A stretch of 6,628 bases of DNA from Bryobacterales bacterium (GTDB taxonomy: Bacteria; Acidobacteriota; Terriglobia; Bryobacterales; Bryobacteraceae). Position 1 is the first letter of the stretch. Every line of letters starts with the position of its first letter. The stretch spans positions 1-6,628 of the forward strand of contig JANXQZ010001236.1 in the NCBI GenBank assembly GCA_025353235.1. The letters run 5' to 3'. Both the position numbers and the translations under genes were made by a program. Below, one piece after another: positions 1 to 5,911 of the stretch. The notes under the pieces were generated by a model, which was not told the origin of the DNA, searched no databases, and saw only the letters and a program-made list of their open reading frames with translations.

Positions 1-550
1 AGGGATTTTTGGTTTGACCGCCGCGCCCGCTCCAGCCGCTGCTCGAGTGCGTCGATCGGAAGTTGGCCCATTCACTCAGGTTCGTCTTGCCGAGGATCAC
101 CGCTCCGGCCGCGCGCAATTTTTGAGCGACCACGGAATCGCGCTCGGGCGTGGAACCCGCCAGGGCCAGCGAACCGGCGGTGGTGGACATGCGATCCGCA
201 GTGTCGATGTTGTCTTTGATGAGGACGGAAATTCCGTGCAGCGGACCGCGCGGTCCCTTGTTCTTGCGTTCCTGGTCAAGCGCGTCCGCAATCGAGAGCG
301 CGTCCGGATTCAATTCGATTACAGCTCGAAGAGTGGGGCCGTGCCGGTCAATCGCATCGATGCGCGCCAGATATTTTTCAGCGATGGAACGGGCGGTGAA
401 TCGACCTGATTTCAACCCATCCCCCAGGGCTGAGATCGTGAACTCTTCGAGATCGAATGAGGATGCAGGCGCGGGCGCGGAACAGCCGGTAAATTGCAGC
501 GTCGCGCCCATCGCGATGGCACTTGTCTGGAAGAACTCGCGTCGATGCAT
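1..550 (-). CDS. Amidase signature family enzyme, N-terminal part (cut by window edge)
   Basis: This frame is open from the ATG at 550 to the window edge: 183 complete codons and no stop, so the 3' end is missing. The protein matches the N-terminal third of amidase-signature hydrolases (GatA/peptide-amidase/fatty-acid-amide-hydrolase type), which cleave amide bonds with a Ser-cisSer-Lys triad. The catalytic lysine is visible as Lys112 in LIKDNID. It is followed by the typical stretches AAGAVILGKTNLSEWA (147-162) and SSSGWSGRGGQTKNP (169-183). The cis-Ser and nucleophile Ser lie in the next segment of the family, beyond the edge. The leader (residues 1-23) has twin arginines (HRREFF), a short hydrophobic stretch and FTGC, which suggests Tat export and possibly lipidation at Cys23. 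The start is fixed: an in-frame TGA lies one codon upstream of the ATG. No good Shine-Dalgarno sequence is seen. The gene starts 28 bp after the CHAT gene, so it may be read from the same transcript. The substrate cannot be told from this part. Confidence 0.88.
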   Translation of the reverse strand, partial: MHRREFFQTSAIAMGATLQFTGCSAPAPASSFDLEEFTISALGDGLKSGRFTARSIAEKYLARIDAIDRHGPTLRAVIELNPDALSIADALDQERKNKGPRGPLHGISVLIKDNIDTADRMSTTAGSLALAGSTPERDSVVAQKLRAAGAVILGKTNLSEWANFRSTHSSSGWSGRGGQTKNP

Positions 551-578
551 GCTTCAGGGTAGCAGCCGGTAGTACAAG

Positions 579-2969
579 TTAGTAGCCCGTATACAAAACG
601 AAGGGACCCCAGTAGCCGGGTTTACGATCCAGCTTCTTCGAGTGGGCCATCTTCAATTTTGCCTGACGGAGAGCATCCGCAGGGTCCAACCCGCCCTGGA
701 TGCCGGAGTACATGTCGGACATCAGCTTCGGGGTGGAAGAGTCGTTCACTTCCCACAGCGCGGCCACTACATTGTGCGCACCGGCGAGCAGGAAAGCCCA
801 CGCGAGTCCGACCAAGCCCTCGCCGGAATACGTGCGCTCGCCCGATCCGTAACAGGCGGAAATGGTCACCAGGTCGGCTGTCAACTTGCATCGCGTGATG
901 TCGCGAGCGCGGAGCATCCAACCTTTAGGATCGCCTCGCGACAGAATGACCGCCGAATCGAGAGGGCTCTCCTTGTTCGCCACCCCGTGGGCGGCAAAGT
1001 GGATGTACGAATATTGCTCGGGGTTCCCGCTGAGATAGGCGGAAGGCCGAGCTGCCGGCCCCTGGAGTACGCTCGGTCGCTCCTTCGAGAACTGGCCTGC
1101 GATCAAGTCCATCTCTTTGCGCATGCCGCTTAAAGTTAAAAATTCCGGCGATGGCGAGTCGGGGTTTCCGAGCAGCAAGAGCTTAGCGGGAGGTCGCGAA
1201 CGAGCCGCGCGGCCCAGCAGCATCATGCTGGATGCAACGGTTGTGGATGCATCTTCGATCCAGAAATGCGGGGGCTCGCCGGGAACCACTAACGTTTCGA
1301 AATTCAACCTGGCCAGACTGCCGTCGGGAATGATGATGACCCGCGATTTTCCTGCAATGAGGGACTCGGCCGGTTGCACCAGGATCCGATACAGCCACTC
1401 TCCCGTTGAGCCTGGCGATTCCAGAACGTCATCTAAACGCAATATGGATCGTCGGTACTGTTCGATTGCGCGATCAATCTCATCTTCGGTCGCTTTCAGA
1501 TCGAAGCGTTGAGTGCGGGTGGGAGTGATCGCCCACAGATGACAACCTTGGGACGACAGCCAGTACGATAGGATGGTTGAGTTGGGCGCAGGCCGGGGCC
1601 GCGAGTATTGCCGGGACAGCCCCATTTTCTCAAGCAGGACGCGGGCGCGCGCCGACTCTACGAAATCCGACGCAGCCTGGTCTCCTTCGCTGCGCAACAG
1701 AAAATCAGTAAACTTATTCTGCACTTCGCGGATCTGCGAAAGGAATGAGAGTCGGTGCTCGTCGCGCACCAGCGATTCAGAGGCTCGGTTGATGCGTGCA
1801 AGTGCGCTATGGTATTCCTTCGCGGCGAGTGCGGGCCGGGACGTCGCGTCATAGAGTCCGGCCACGTCTGACTCAGCCGCCACCAATAATTCGAGGGGGG
1901 TCAGTTTTGCGGAAATCACCTGCAAATAGAGCTTCTCTGCCTCATCAGTCCGGTGCTCTCCTTCGGCAATTTTCGCTTTGTTTAAAACCGAGTAGAGTTC
2001 GGACTCCCGCTCTCCGATCTTCCGCTTGAGATCGAATGACCGGTCATTGAAGCTGGCCGCGCTCGCGAAGTCGCGAGTGTCAATGGAGAGCAGCGCGAGA
2101 TTATTTAGGCACTTCGCCCGCTTTTCCTCGTTCGACGTCACTTCGAGGGCGCGACCGTAAAAAAGTTTAGCCTCTGGATAGTTCCCTTGCACGTGTTTCT
2201 CTATGGCAATGCCGTTTAGCCACTCGGATTCATCGGGGTGGAGGCCGATTGTTTTCGCGAGTTTCGCGGCACTTTCATAAAGCTGAGAAGCATGCTCGGA
2301 ATCGCCCAGTTCGCGATAGCACCAGCCTAAGTTGCCCAAAGCTTTTTCCTTCCACATCGGGCTGCCAATGCGATCACTGAGCTTGAGTGCGGCATCCAAG
2401 GAGTCGACAGCTTCGTCGAAGCGCCGGAGTCCGATGTACAACATGCCGAGCTCGATGTTGGCTCTGGCCTGCAAAGTAAGTTCGCCTGTTTCGGAAGCTC
2501 GCTGCAGCGACGCCCGCAATAAATTTTCGTCGTCTGGAGGAGAGCTGGCGACTGCTTGCAGCAGTCTCACTTCGTCTTCCAGAACGCGGTCGTTCCCTTC
2601 GCTGGCCAACAAAAGGGCTTCCTGCAAAAGCCTTGTTTTGCAATCCGTATCTGTACAGCGCTTTAGCTCCAGCAATTTGATTCGTCCGCGTACGTCGGGG
2701 GATAAATCAGCTGGCGGCTTGCTTAGTAAATCGAACGCTGGCTGGAGCTTGTCCAGGCGGATCAGCGCAGCGGCTTCCAGCGTGCGAAAGCGCCACTCCC
2801 TTGCCTTATCAGCGCGGTCCAACTTGCGGCGGCCGCGCTGGCTCGCATCCACCGATTGTTCAAGGCGCGCCTGTTCGAAAGCAAGAGTGGCTTGCTTGAA
2901 CAAAAGATCCGGGTCGCCCCGTTGGCACCCAAGCAGGCTTGCAAAGGCGATAGTGGCGCCGAGTTTCAC
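579..2969 (-). CDS. TPR-repeat CHAT-domain (caspase-like) protease, predicted lipoprotein
   Basis: The product is 796 aa. Residues 1-15 form a short signal peptide ending in the lipobox SLLGC, so Cys15 is probably lipidated and the protein exported. Residues about 25-430 are helical, with recognisable tetratricopeptide repeats near 166-198, 206-239, 249-278, 284-316, 323-355 and 360-392; these normally bind peptides or partner proteins. Residues about 465-796 are a CHAT domain (Caspase HetF Associated with TPRs), a clan CD cysteine peptidase relative. The dyad is present: His661 in YIHFAAHG and Cys706 in LVTISACYGSG. The usual following block GLVGLAWAFLLAGA and the C-terminal YWGPFVLYTGY are also there, so the domain looks complete and potentially active. 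The start is GTG; an in-frame TAA lies four codons upstream, so no longer form is possible. The Shine-Dalgarno match is weak. The gene follows the unknown protein's stop by 19 bp and probably shares the sigma/anti-sigma transcript. Its substrate is unknown; envelope proteins, including the anti-sigma factor encoded two genes upstream, are candidates by inference. Confidence 0.93.
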   Translation of the reverse strand: MKLGATIAFASLLGCQRGDPDLLFKQATLAFEQARLEQSVDASQRGRRKLDRADKAREWRFRTLEAAALIRLDKLQPAFDLLSKPPADLSPDVRGRIKLLELKRCTDTDCKTRLLQEALLLASEGNDRVLEDEVRLLQAVASSPPDDENLLRASLQRASETGELTLQARANIELGMLYIGLRRFDEAVDSLDAALKLSDRIGSPMWKEKALGNLGWCYRELGDSEHASQLYESAAKLAKTIGLHPDESEWLNGIAIEKHVQGNYPEAKLFYGRALEVTSNEEKRAKCLNNLALLSIDTRDFASAASFNDRSFDLKRKIGERESELYSVLNKAKIAEGEHRTDEAEKLYLQVISAKLTPLELLVAAESDVAGLYDATSRPALAAKEYHSALARINRASESLVRDEHRLSFLSQIREVQNKFTDFLLRSEGDQAASDFVESARARVLLEKMGLSRQYSRPRPAPNSTILSYWLSSQGCHLWAITPTRTQRFDLKATEDEIDRAIEQYRRSILRLDDVLESPGSTGEWLYRILVQPAESLIAGKSRVIIIPDGSLARLNFETLVVPGEPPHFWIEDASTTVASSMMLLGRAARSRPPAKLLLLGNPDSPSPEFLTLSGMRKEMDLIAGQFSKERPSVLQGPAARPSAYLSGNPEQYSYIHFAAHGVANKESPLDSAVILSRGDPKGWMLRARDITRCKLTADLVTISACYGSGERTYSGEGLVGLAWAFLLAGAHNVVAALWEVNDSSTPKLMSDMYSGIQGGLDPADALRQAKLKMAHSKKLDRKPGYWGPFVLYTGY

Positions 2970-2988
2970 TTGGCCCGCTTACCTACCG

Positions 2989-3813
2989 CTACGGTGTCTT
3001 CGAGTCTGTGTGGCTGCCGTTGCCTTCGGCTCCGCTGCCCGACCCCTGTGCCGATGTTGGGCAGCCGAGCTCCAACCGAATCATGTTGATTCGTTTTAGG
3101 TCCGGTCCGACAAAGATTTCCCCAAGAATGACTTTGCCGAATTCCTTAATCTCGAGAATGTGCCCATAGGCCTTGACGAACTTACTATCCTCGATATGGA
3201 TCGGTTCCACGACTGACGAGTGAATCAATGACCCCGGGCGTCTGCGACGCGGCTCCTCTTTAGAATTCTTGAAATGGTGGCCGAACGCGTCCTGGATGTA
3301 CTTCGGCACATTGTCGCTGATATTGGCCCAGCGGCTCCGCTCCCGGTCGGGATGGACTTGCTCGAAGCTGCTGTAAGTGGAGTGCTCGGAGAAGAAGTCT
3401 AGGTTGAGCTTGACCGGAATCTCGATACCCCCAACTCTGAGTCCTTGAATCTGCGTGCCAAAAGGAGTTATTTCGGCTTCCTCGCCTGGGAACTCCTCGT
3501 GTTTCGTCGTGATTTGACTCACAATCCGGTCGACGGTCACGATATTTAGAATGTTTAAACCTTCGATTACCGATTGCGCCATGGTGGAATAATGCGGCTC
3601 CTGCCCCGGCTTGTGGACAAATACGCCCGAGACCATGACGCGAGCCGAGTCGAATCGGAAAATATTCTCGAAGTTGAAATTCTCTACGCAATCGGAACCG
3701 AATCCCCCAGTCTGAGGGAGCACCGTGGATGCCTGGACCGGGATCAATTTATCGAACGGGGCGGTAATGCGCCCGCCGAATCCGTAAGCATTTGCGTGAA
3801 ACGCGAAACTCAT
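2989..3813 (-). CDS. Unknown protein with choice-of-anchor-P-like features, no signal peptide
   Basis: The product is 274 aa and I do not recognise it firmly. Several segments recall the beta-rich choice-of-anchor P proteins of actinobacteria and other groups: AYGFGGRIT near the N-terminus (9-17), VIEGLNILNIVTVDRIVSQ (82-100), ITPFGTQIQGLRVGGIEIPV (115-134), and a final EFGKVILGEIFVG (224-236). The resemblance is by eye and weak. Unlike those proteins it has no signal peptide, and none can be gained: the frame has a stop at 3843-3841 and no start codon between it and this ATG. Residues 183-193 are highly charged (KNSKEEPRRRR), and the tail 252-274 is Ser/Gly-rich and probably disordered. The start is very well supported: AAGGAG lies 5 nt upstream of the ATG, which overlaps the anti-sigma stop as ATGA. 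Tight coupling to the anti-sigma gene and a position just before the CHAT protease make it a likely functional part of the same system, for example a cytoplasmic adaptor or protease substrate. That role is a guess. Confidence 0.85.
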   Translation of the reverse strand: MSFAFHANAYGFGGRITAPFDKLIPVQASTVLPQTGGFGSDCVENFNFENIFRFDSARVMVSGVFVHKPGQEPHYSTMAQSVIEGLNILNIVTVDRIVSQITTKHEEFPGEEAEITPFGTQIQGLRVGGIEIPVKLNLDFFSEHSTYSSFEQVHPDRERSRWANISDNVPKYIQDAFGHHFKNSKEEPRRRRPGSLIHSSVVEPIHIEDSKFVKAYGHILEIKEFGKVILGEIFVGPDLKRINMIRLELGCPTSAQGSGSGAEGNGSHTDSKTP

Positions 3814-4475
3814 TCTGACTCCTTGGTGGTCTCTTTGAACTCAAGTGCGAAGCGATCCAGGAGGGCGTCTCCGCCTTTCTGATCGCGAACTGTAACGGTG
3901 TATTCGCCGGGATTTAGATCCTGGGTGGGCCACGATATTGCGACTGTGGATCCAGCTAGTTCCGGGGCGATTGGAACCGGGGCGCGGACCTTCCCGGCCG
4001 CGTCGGCGAGCGTCAAGATATACGGCACATCCTGACCGGTGGAGTTGAGATCGAAGGTTAGGAGCAGCACCTCGCCTTTCCGGACCTGGACGATAGGAGA
4101 CGCGGCCCGAGCGGCACGCAGGAGCAGCACCTTTCCGACATGCGGGCGGTTCAACGCGACCAGTTCTGCATGCTGATAGCCCACCACACCAAGCAAGGCG
4201 AGCATAGCGAAGGCCGGACCGGCGAAAGCGGGCGTGAGCCAGGCAAACCACTTCCCGCGCGTTCGGCGAGCCGCGTCGGCAGTGGCGGCCGAGGCCTTCT
4301 CCTGGCGGAAGTTCTCGCGGGCGTTGTCGATAAACATCGCGCCCGTTTGCACGTCAGCCGCGCACTCGGAACATTCGAAATAGTGTTGTTCAAACCGGTC
4401 CCTCTCGTCCGGCGACAGTTCGCCTAGCAGGTACCGATCGGCCGCCGAGTTGGCAACCGCCTCATCGTGATTCAT
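3810..4475 (-). CDS. Anti-sigma factor, zf-HC2 type, with one TM helix and an extracytoplasmic domain
   Basis: The product is 221 aa from the ATG at 4475. Residues 1-45 form a zinc-binding anti-sigma domain (zf-HC2/ZAS type) with RYLLGELSPDERDRFEQH followed by the Hx3Cx2C motif (His31, Cys35, Cys38); this part would hold the partner sigma factor in the cytoplasm. Residues about 76-100 form one membrane helix (WFAWLTPAFAGPAFAMLALLG). Residues about 105-221 lie outside the membrane and look beta-rich: they end in DLNPGEYTVTVRDQ and FALEF, like a small Ig-like sensor fold. A TTG three bases upstream (4478) could also start translation, but GAGGG is 6 nt from the ATG and only 3 nt from the TTG, so the ATG is preferred. 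The ATG shares one base with the sigma factor's TGA, and the gene's own stop overlaps the next gene as ATGA. Direct coupling to an ECF sigma gene supports the role. Confidence 0.9.
   Translation of the reverse strand: MNHDEAVANSAADRYLLGELSPDERDRFEQHYFECSECAADVQTGAMFIDNARENFRQEKASAATADAARRTRGKWFAWLTPAFAGPAFAMLALLGVVGYQHAELVALNRPHVGKVLLLRAARAASPIVQVRKGEVLLLTFDLNSTGQDVPYILTLADAAGKVRAPVPIAPELAGSTVAISWPTQDLNPGEYTVTVRDQKGGDALLDRFALEFKETTKESE
3819..3824 (-). promoter_or_regulatory. Strong ribosome binding site of the unknown coupled protein
   Basis: AAGGAG sits 5 nt upstream of the ATG at 3813, inside the last codons of the anti-sigma gene. It is the best Shine-Dalgarno match in the window and decides the start of a protein that might otherwise be suspected of lacking its N-terminus. 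Confidence 0.75.
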
Positions 4476-5092
4476 CAACTTCCCTCGCCCAGAGAGTGAA
4501 ACGGGGAAGCATTTCGTTTCACCGGAGGCGCGTGATTCGACAACTCTTTTTCATAACTCTGGCGAAAGCCCTGTTTGGCCCGGTGTACCAGAACCCGCAA
4601 ATACTCTCGATCTACTTTGAACTCAAGACAAATCTGATCCTTGTCGCGTTCTTCCAGGAAGACTGCCCGCAGCAAACTGCGGTCTCTCAGCGGGAGCTTG
4701 GCGAGAATTTCCCGCACCCGCGACTGAGTCTCCCGTGTGACCAAAGCGCCGTGGAGATCGATTGTGCGGTCTTGCAGATCTGGTGCGTTCTCAGGCATGG
4801 AATCGTGTTTCCCGGCCTTCCGGAAATGCTCGAACACAACATTATTACAAACGCTGGCGACAAAGGGCCCAAGTCGGTCGGGCTGACGAAGTCCCGTCTT
4901 CGAGCGAATGGTTACAAGTACGCGTGCGAAGGTTTCCTGCCGGATGTCGTCGACAGCATCGGAAGACCCGAGTCGGCTGCGCAACTTGATGAGCAGAAGG
5001 CGGCTGAAATATTGGAAGAAGTCCGCTTCGGTTTGAGGGTTGCCCTCGCGGAGCTGCCGTAAATAATCCTCATCGAATGAACGCAGCTCCAC
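4475..5092 (-). CDS. ECF-type RNA polymerase sigma-70 factor
   Basis: The product is 205 aa, close to the usual ECF length. Region 2 covers about residues 22-93, with the region 2.2 core DDIRQETFARVLVTI (48-62) that contacts RNA polymerase and the 2.3/2.4 helix PFVASVCNNVVFEHFRK (76-92) that opens and reads the -10 element. Region 4 covers about 126-178, with LPLRDRSLLRAVFLEE leading into the helix-turn-helix DKDQICLEFKVDREYLRVLV (150-169) that reads the -35 element. Regions 1 and 3 are absent, as expected. A basic tail of about 25 residues (179-205) follows region 4; it is not a recognised domain. The start is GTG with GAGGG 4 nt upstream. A nearby ATG (5094-5092) is out of frame and is not the start. 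The next gene is an anti-sigma factor overlapping by one base, so the pair should be made in near-equal amounts. Target promoters cannot be read from the sequence. Confidence 0.93.
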   Translation of the reverse strand: MELRSFDEDYLRQLREGNPQTEADFFQYFSRLLLIKLRSRLGSSDAVDDIRQETFARVLVTIRSKTGLRQPDRLGPFVASVCNNVVFEHFRKAGKHDSMPENAPDLQDRTIDLHGALVTRETQSRVREILAKLPLRDRSLLRAVFLEERDKDQICLEFKVDREYLRVLVHRAKQGFRQSYEKELSNHAPPVKRNASPFHSLGEGS

Positions 5093-5096
5093 ATAT

Positions 5097-5101
5097 CCCT
5101 C
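5097..5101 (-). promoter_or_regulatory. Ribosome binding site of the sigma factor gene
   Basis: GAGGG lies 4 nt upstream of the GTG at 5092. It supports this non-ATG start; the overlapping ATG at 5094-5092 is in another frame that yields no recognisable protein. Confidence 0.55.
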
Positions 5102-5110
5102 GGAGTGACT

Positions 5111-5139
5111 AGTATATCTTGCGTAACTTCTACCCTGAA
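5111..5139 (-). promoter_or_regulatory. Candidate promoter of the sigma/anti-sigma/CHAT operon
   Basis: On the minus strand TATACT (5116-5111) matches a housekeeping -10 element at five of six bases. A weak -35 candidate, TTCAGG (5139-5134), sits 17 bp upstream and matches TTGACA at only three positions. Transcription would begin near 5104, giving a leader of about 12 nt that still contains the GAGGG ribosome binding site. This lies in the only sizeable intergenic region of the window, so a promoter is expected here. It does not show an obvious ECF-type GGAAC/CGTC pair, so autoregulation by the sigma factor is not visible. Confidence 0.35.
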
Positions 5140-5154
5140 AATCAGACGTGGAGC

Positions 5155-5168
5155 AGCCAATATTGGCT
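5155..5168. promoter_or_regulatory. Perfect 14-bp palindrome AGCCAATATTGGCT, possible operator
   Basis: AGCCAATATTGGCT reads the same on both strands without mismatch. Its centre is about 57 bp upstream of the predicted start of sigma-operon transcription, a spacing typical of activator sites. A further AGCCA at 5172-5176 can pair with TGGCT at 5164-5168 across a 3-nt gap, so the half-site occurs three times within 22 bp. It could also be part of an RNA hairpin at the end of the upstream gene, but no T-run follows. Confidence 0.35.
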
Positions 5169-5194
5169 TGCAGCCAGCTTTCCAGCCGGCCTTG

Positions 5195-5905
5195 CTAAGG
5201 AGCGGGCGTCACCGTGAAGTCGTCGAAATAAGTCACGCTATCGGTCTTGGACCATAAACCAACCCTTCCCGACACCTTCTCTGGCAGCGTGTATTCAATC
5301 AGCAGTTTCCCGTTCAGCCACCCTTCCAGCTTAGTTCCGTGTACCGCAATCTTCATCGCTTGCCACTGCTTCATGGGTAGCGGCACGTTCTCCGAACCCT
5401 TCTTCACAAAGCTGCGCTTCCCCTGCTGAAAAGTCCACAGCACCAAATTGTCTTCCTTCGCGTTGAACCGGACCGTCAAATAATCCCCGCTCGGCTTCAG
5501 ATTGAATAGGATTCCGGCGCATTGATCCAAGGCCCCCTCGATCAAGTCGAAGCGCACGCTGATCTCGCCATCGTGGAAAGCCTCGACGCCCTGAGCCACC
5601 GCGTAAGGGAAATAGGCGAAGGCTTTGACATTATCGATAAACTCCTCGTGCCTAGACCCGTAAATCAGCCGCGCCTTATCAGCTAAGCCCCCCGCAGGTT
5701 GACCGCGTTTCCATTGGCGCCCATCCACCATGACCACGTTCTTACCCGCGTCCTGAGCGACCACCCAGTTACCGACCACGCCGAGAAAATGCGAGGGTTC
5801 GGCACCGGCCTTCTCCTGAGCCACATCCACTCGGATGCTCTTTACTGGAGGTGCGGCCAAGCCCGTAAAACACACGCAAAGCACCACGAGAAGTAGTCGG
5901 TTCAT
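5195..5905 (-). CDS. Secreted concanavalin/LamG-like (DUF1080-type) protein
   Basis: The product is 236 aa. Residues 1-17 form a Sec signal peptide (MNRLLLVVLCVCFTGLA), with probable cleavage after Ala17. The rest looks like one beta-sandwich domain of the LamG/DUF1080 kind, a fold often found in carbohydrate-related proteins. Supporting segments are GEISVRFDL (113-121), AGILFNLKPSGDYLTVRFNA (130-149), the turn WQAMKIAVHGTKLEGWLNGK (181-200), and the closing GRVGLWSKTDSVTYFDDFTV (213-232), which is characteristic. No catalytic residues can be assigned, so binding is as likely as hydrolysis. The ATG lies 6 bp after the upstream gene's stop, so the two are probably co-transcribed. No strong Shine-Dalgarno sequence is seen. 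Its stop is 102 bp before the sigma gene, and it probably belongs to the preceding transcription unit. Confidence 0.85.
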   Translation of the reverse strand: MNRLLLVVLCVCFTGLAAPPVKSIRVDVAQEKAGAEPSHFLGVVGNWVVAQDAGKNVVMVDGRQWKRGQPAGGLADKARLIYGSRHEEFIDNVKAFAYFPYAVAQGVEAFHDGEISVRFDLIEGALDQCAGILFNLKPSGDYLTVRFNAKEDNLVLWTFQQGKRSFVKKGSENVPLPMKQWQAMKIAVHGTKLEGWLNGKLLIEYTLPEKVSGRVGLWSKTDSVTYFDDFTVTPAP

Positions 5906-5911
5906 ACTGTG

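Noticed and set aside
150..572. Plus-strand open frames in the first 570 bp
   Set aside because: They lie opposite the edge-truncated amidase frame, whose catalytic lysine motif and leader are clear; the plus-strand products have low-complexity Arg/Ser content.
2332..3099. Plus-strand open frame of 255 codons opposite the CHAT gene
   Set aside because: It is the antisense of the TPR region, rich in Ser/Arg with no domain signal. The minus-strand frame carries clear TPR and CHAT motifs.
4055..4135. Repeated string ggagcagcacc in the anti-sigma gene
   Set aside because: Both copies encode a VLLL beta-strand in the same protein; the repeat is short and explained by coding.
4476..4478. TTG as start of the anti-sigma factor
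   Set aside because: Only 3 nt separate it from GAGGG, whereas the adjacent ATG has 6 nt; the one extra residue makes no functional difference.
4496..5062. Plus-strand open frame of 188 codons opposite the sigma gene
   Set aside because: It is the antisense of a clear ECF sigma factor and has no recognisable domain or ribosome binding site.
579..5092. A type III-E CRISPR (craspase) locus
   Set aside because: A TPR-CHAT protease and an ECF sigma factor are present, but there is no Cas7-11/gRAMP gene or repeat array in the window, and this CHAT protein carries a lipoprotein leader.
5093..5194. ECF-type autoregulated promoter or intrinsic terminator
   Set aside because: GGAAA and CGTC strings occur but with wrong spacing, and no hairpin is followed by a T-run on the minus strand.
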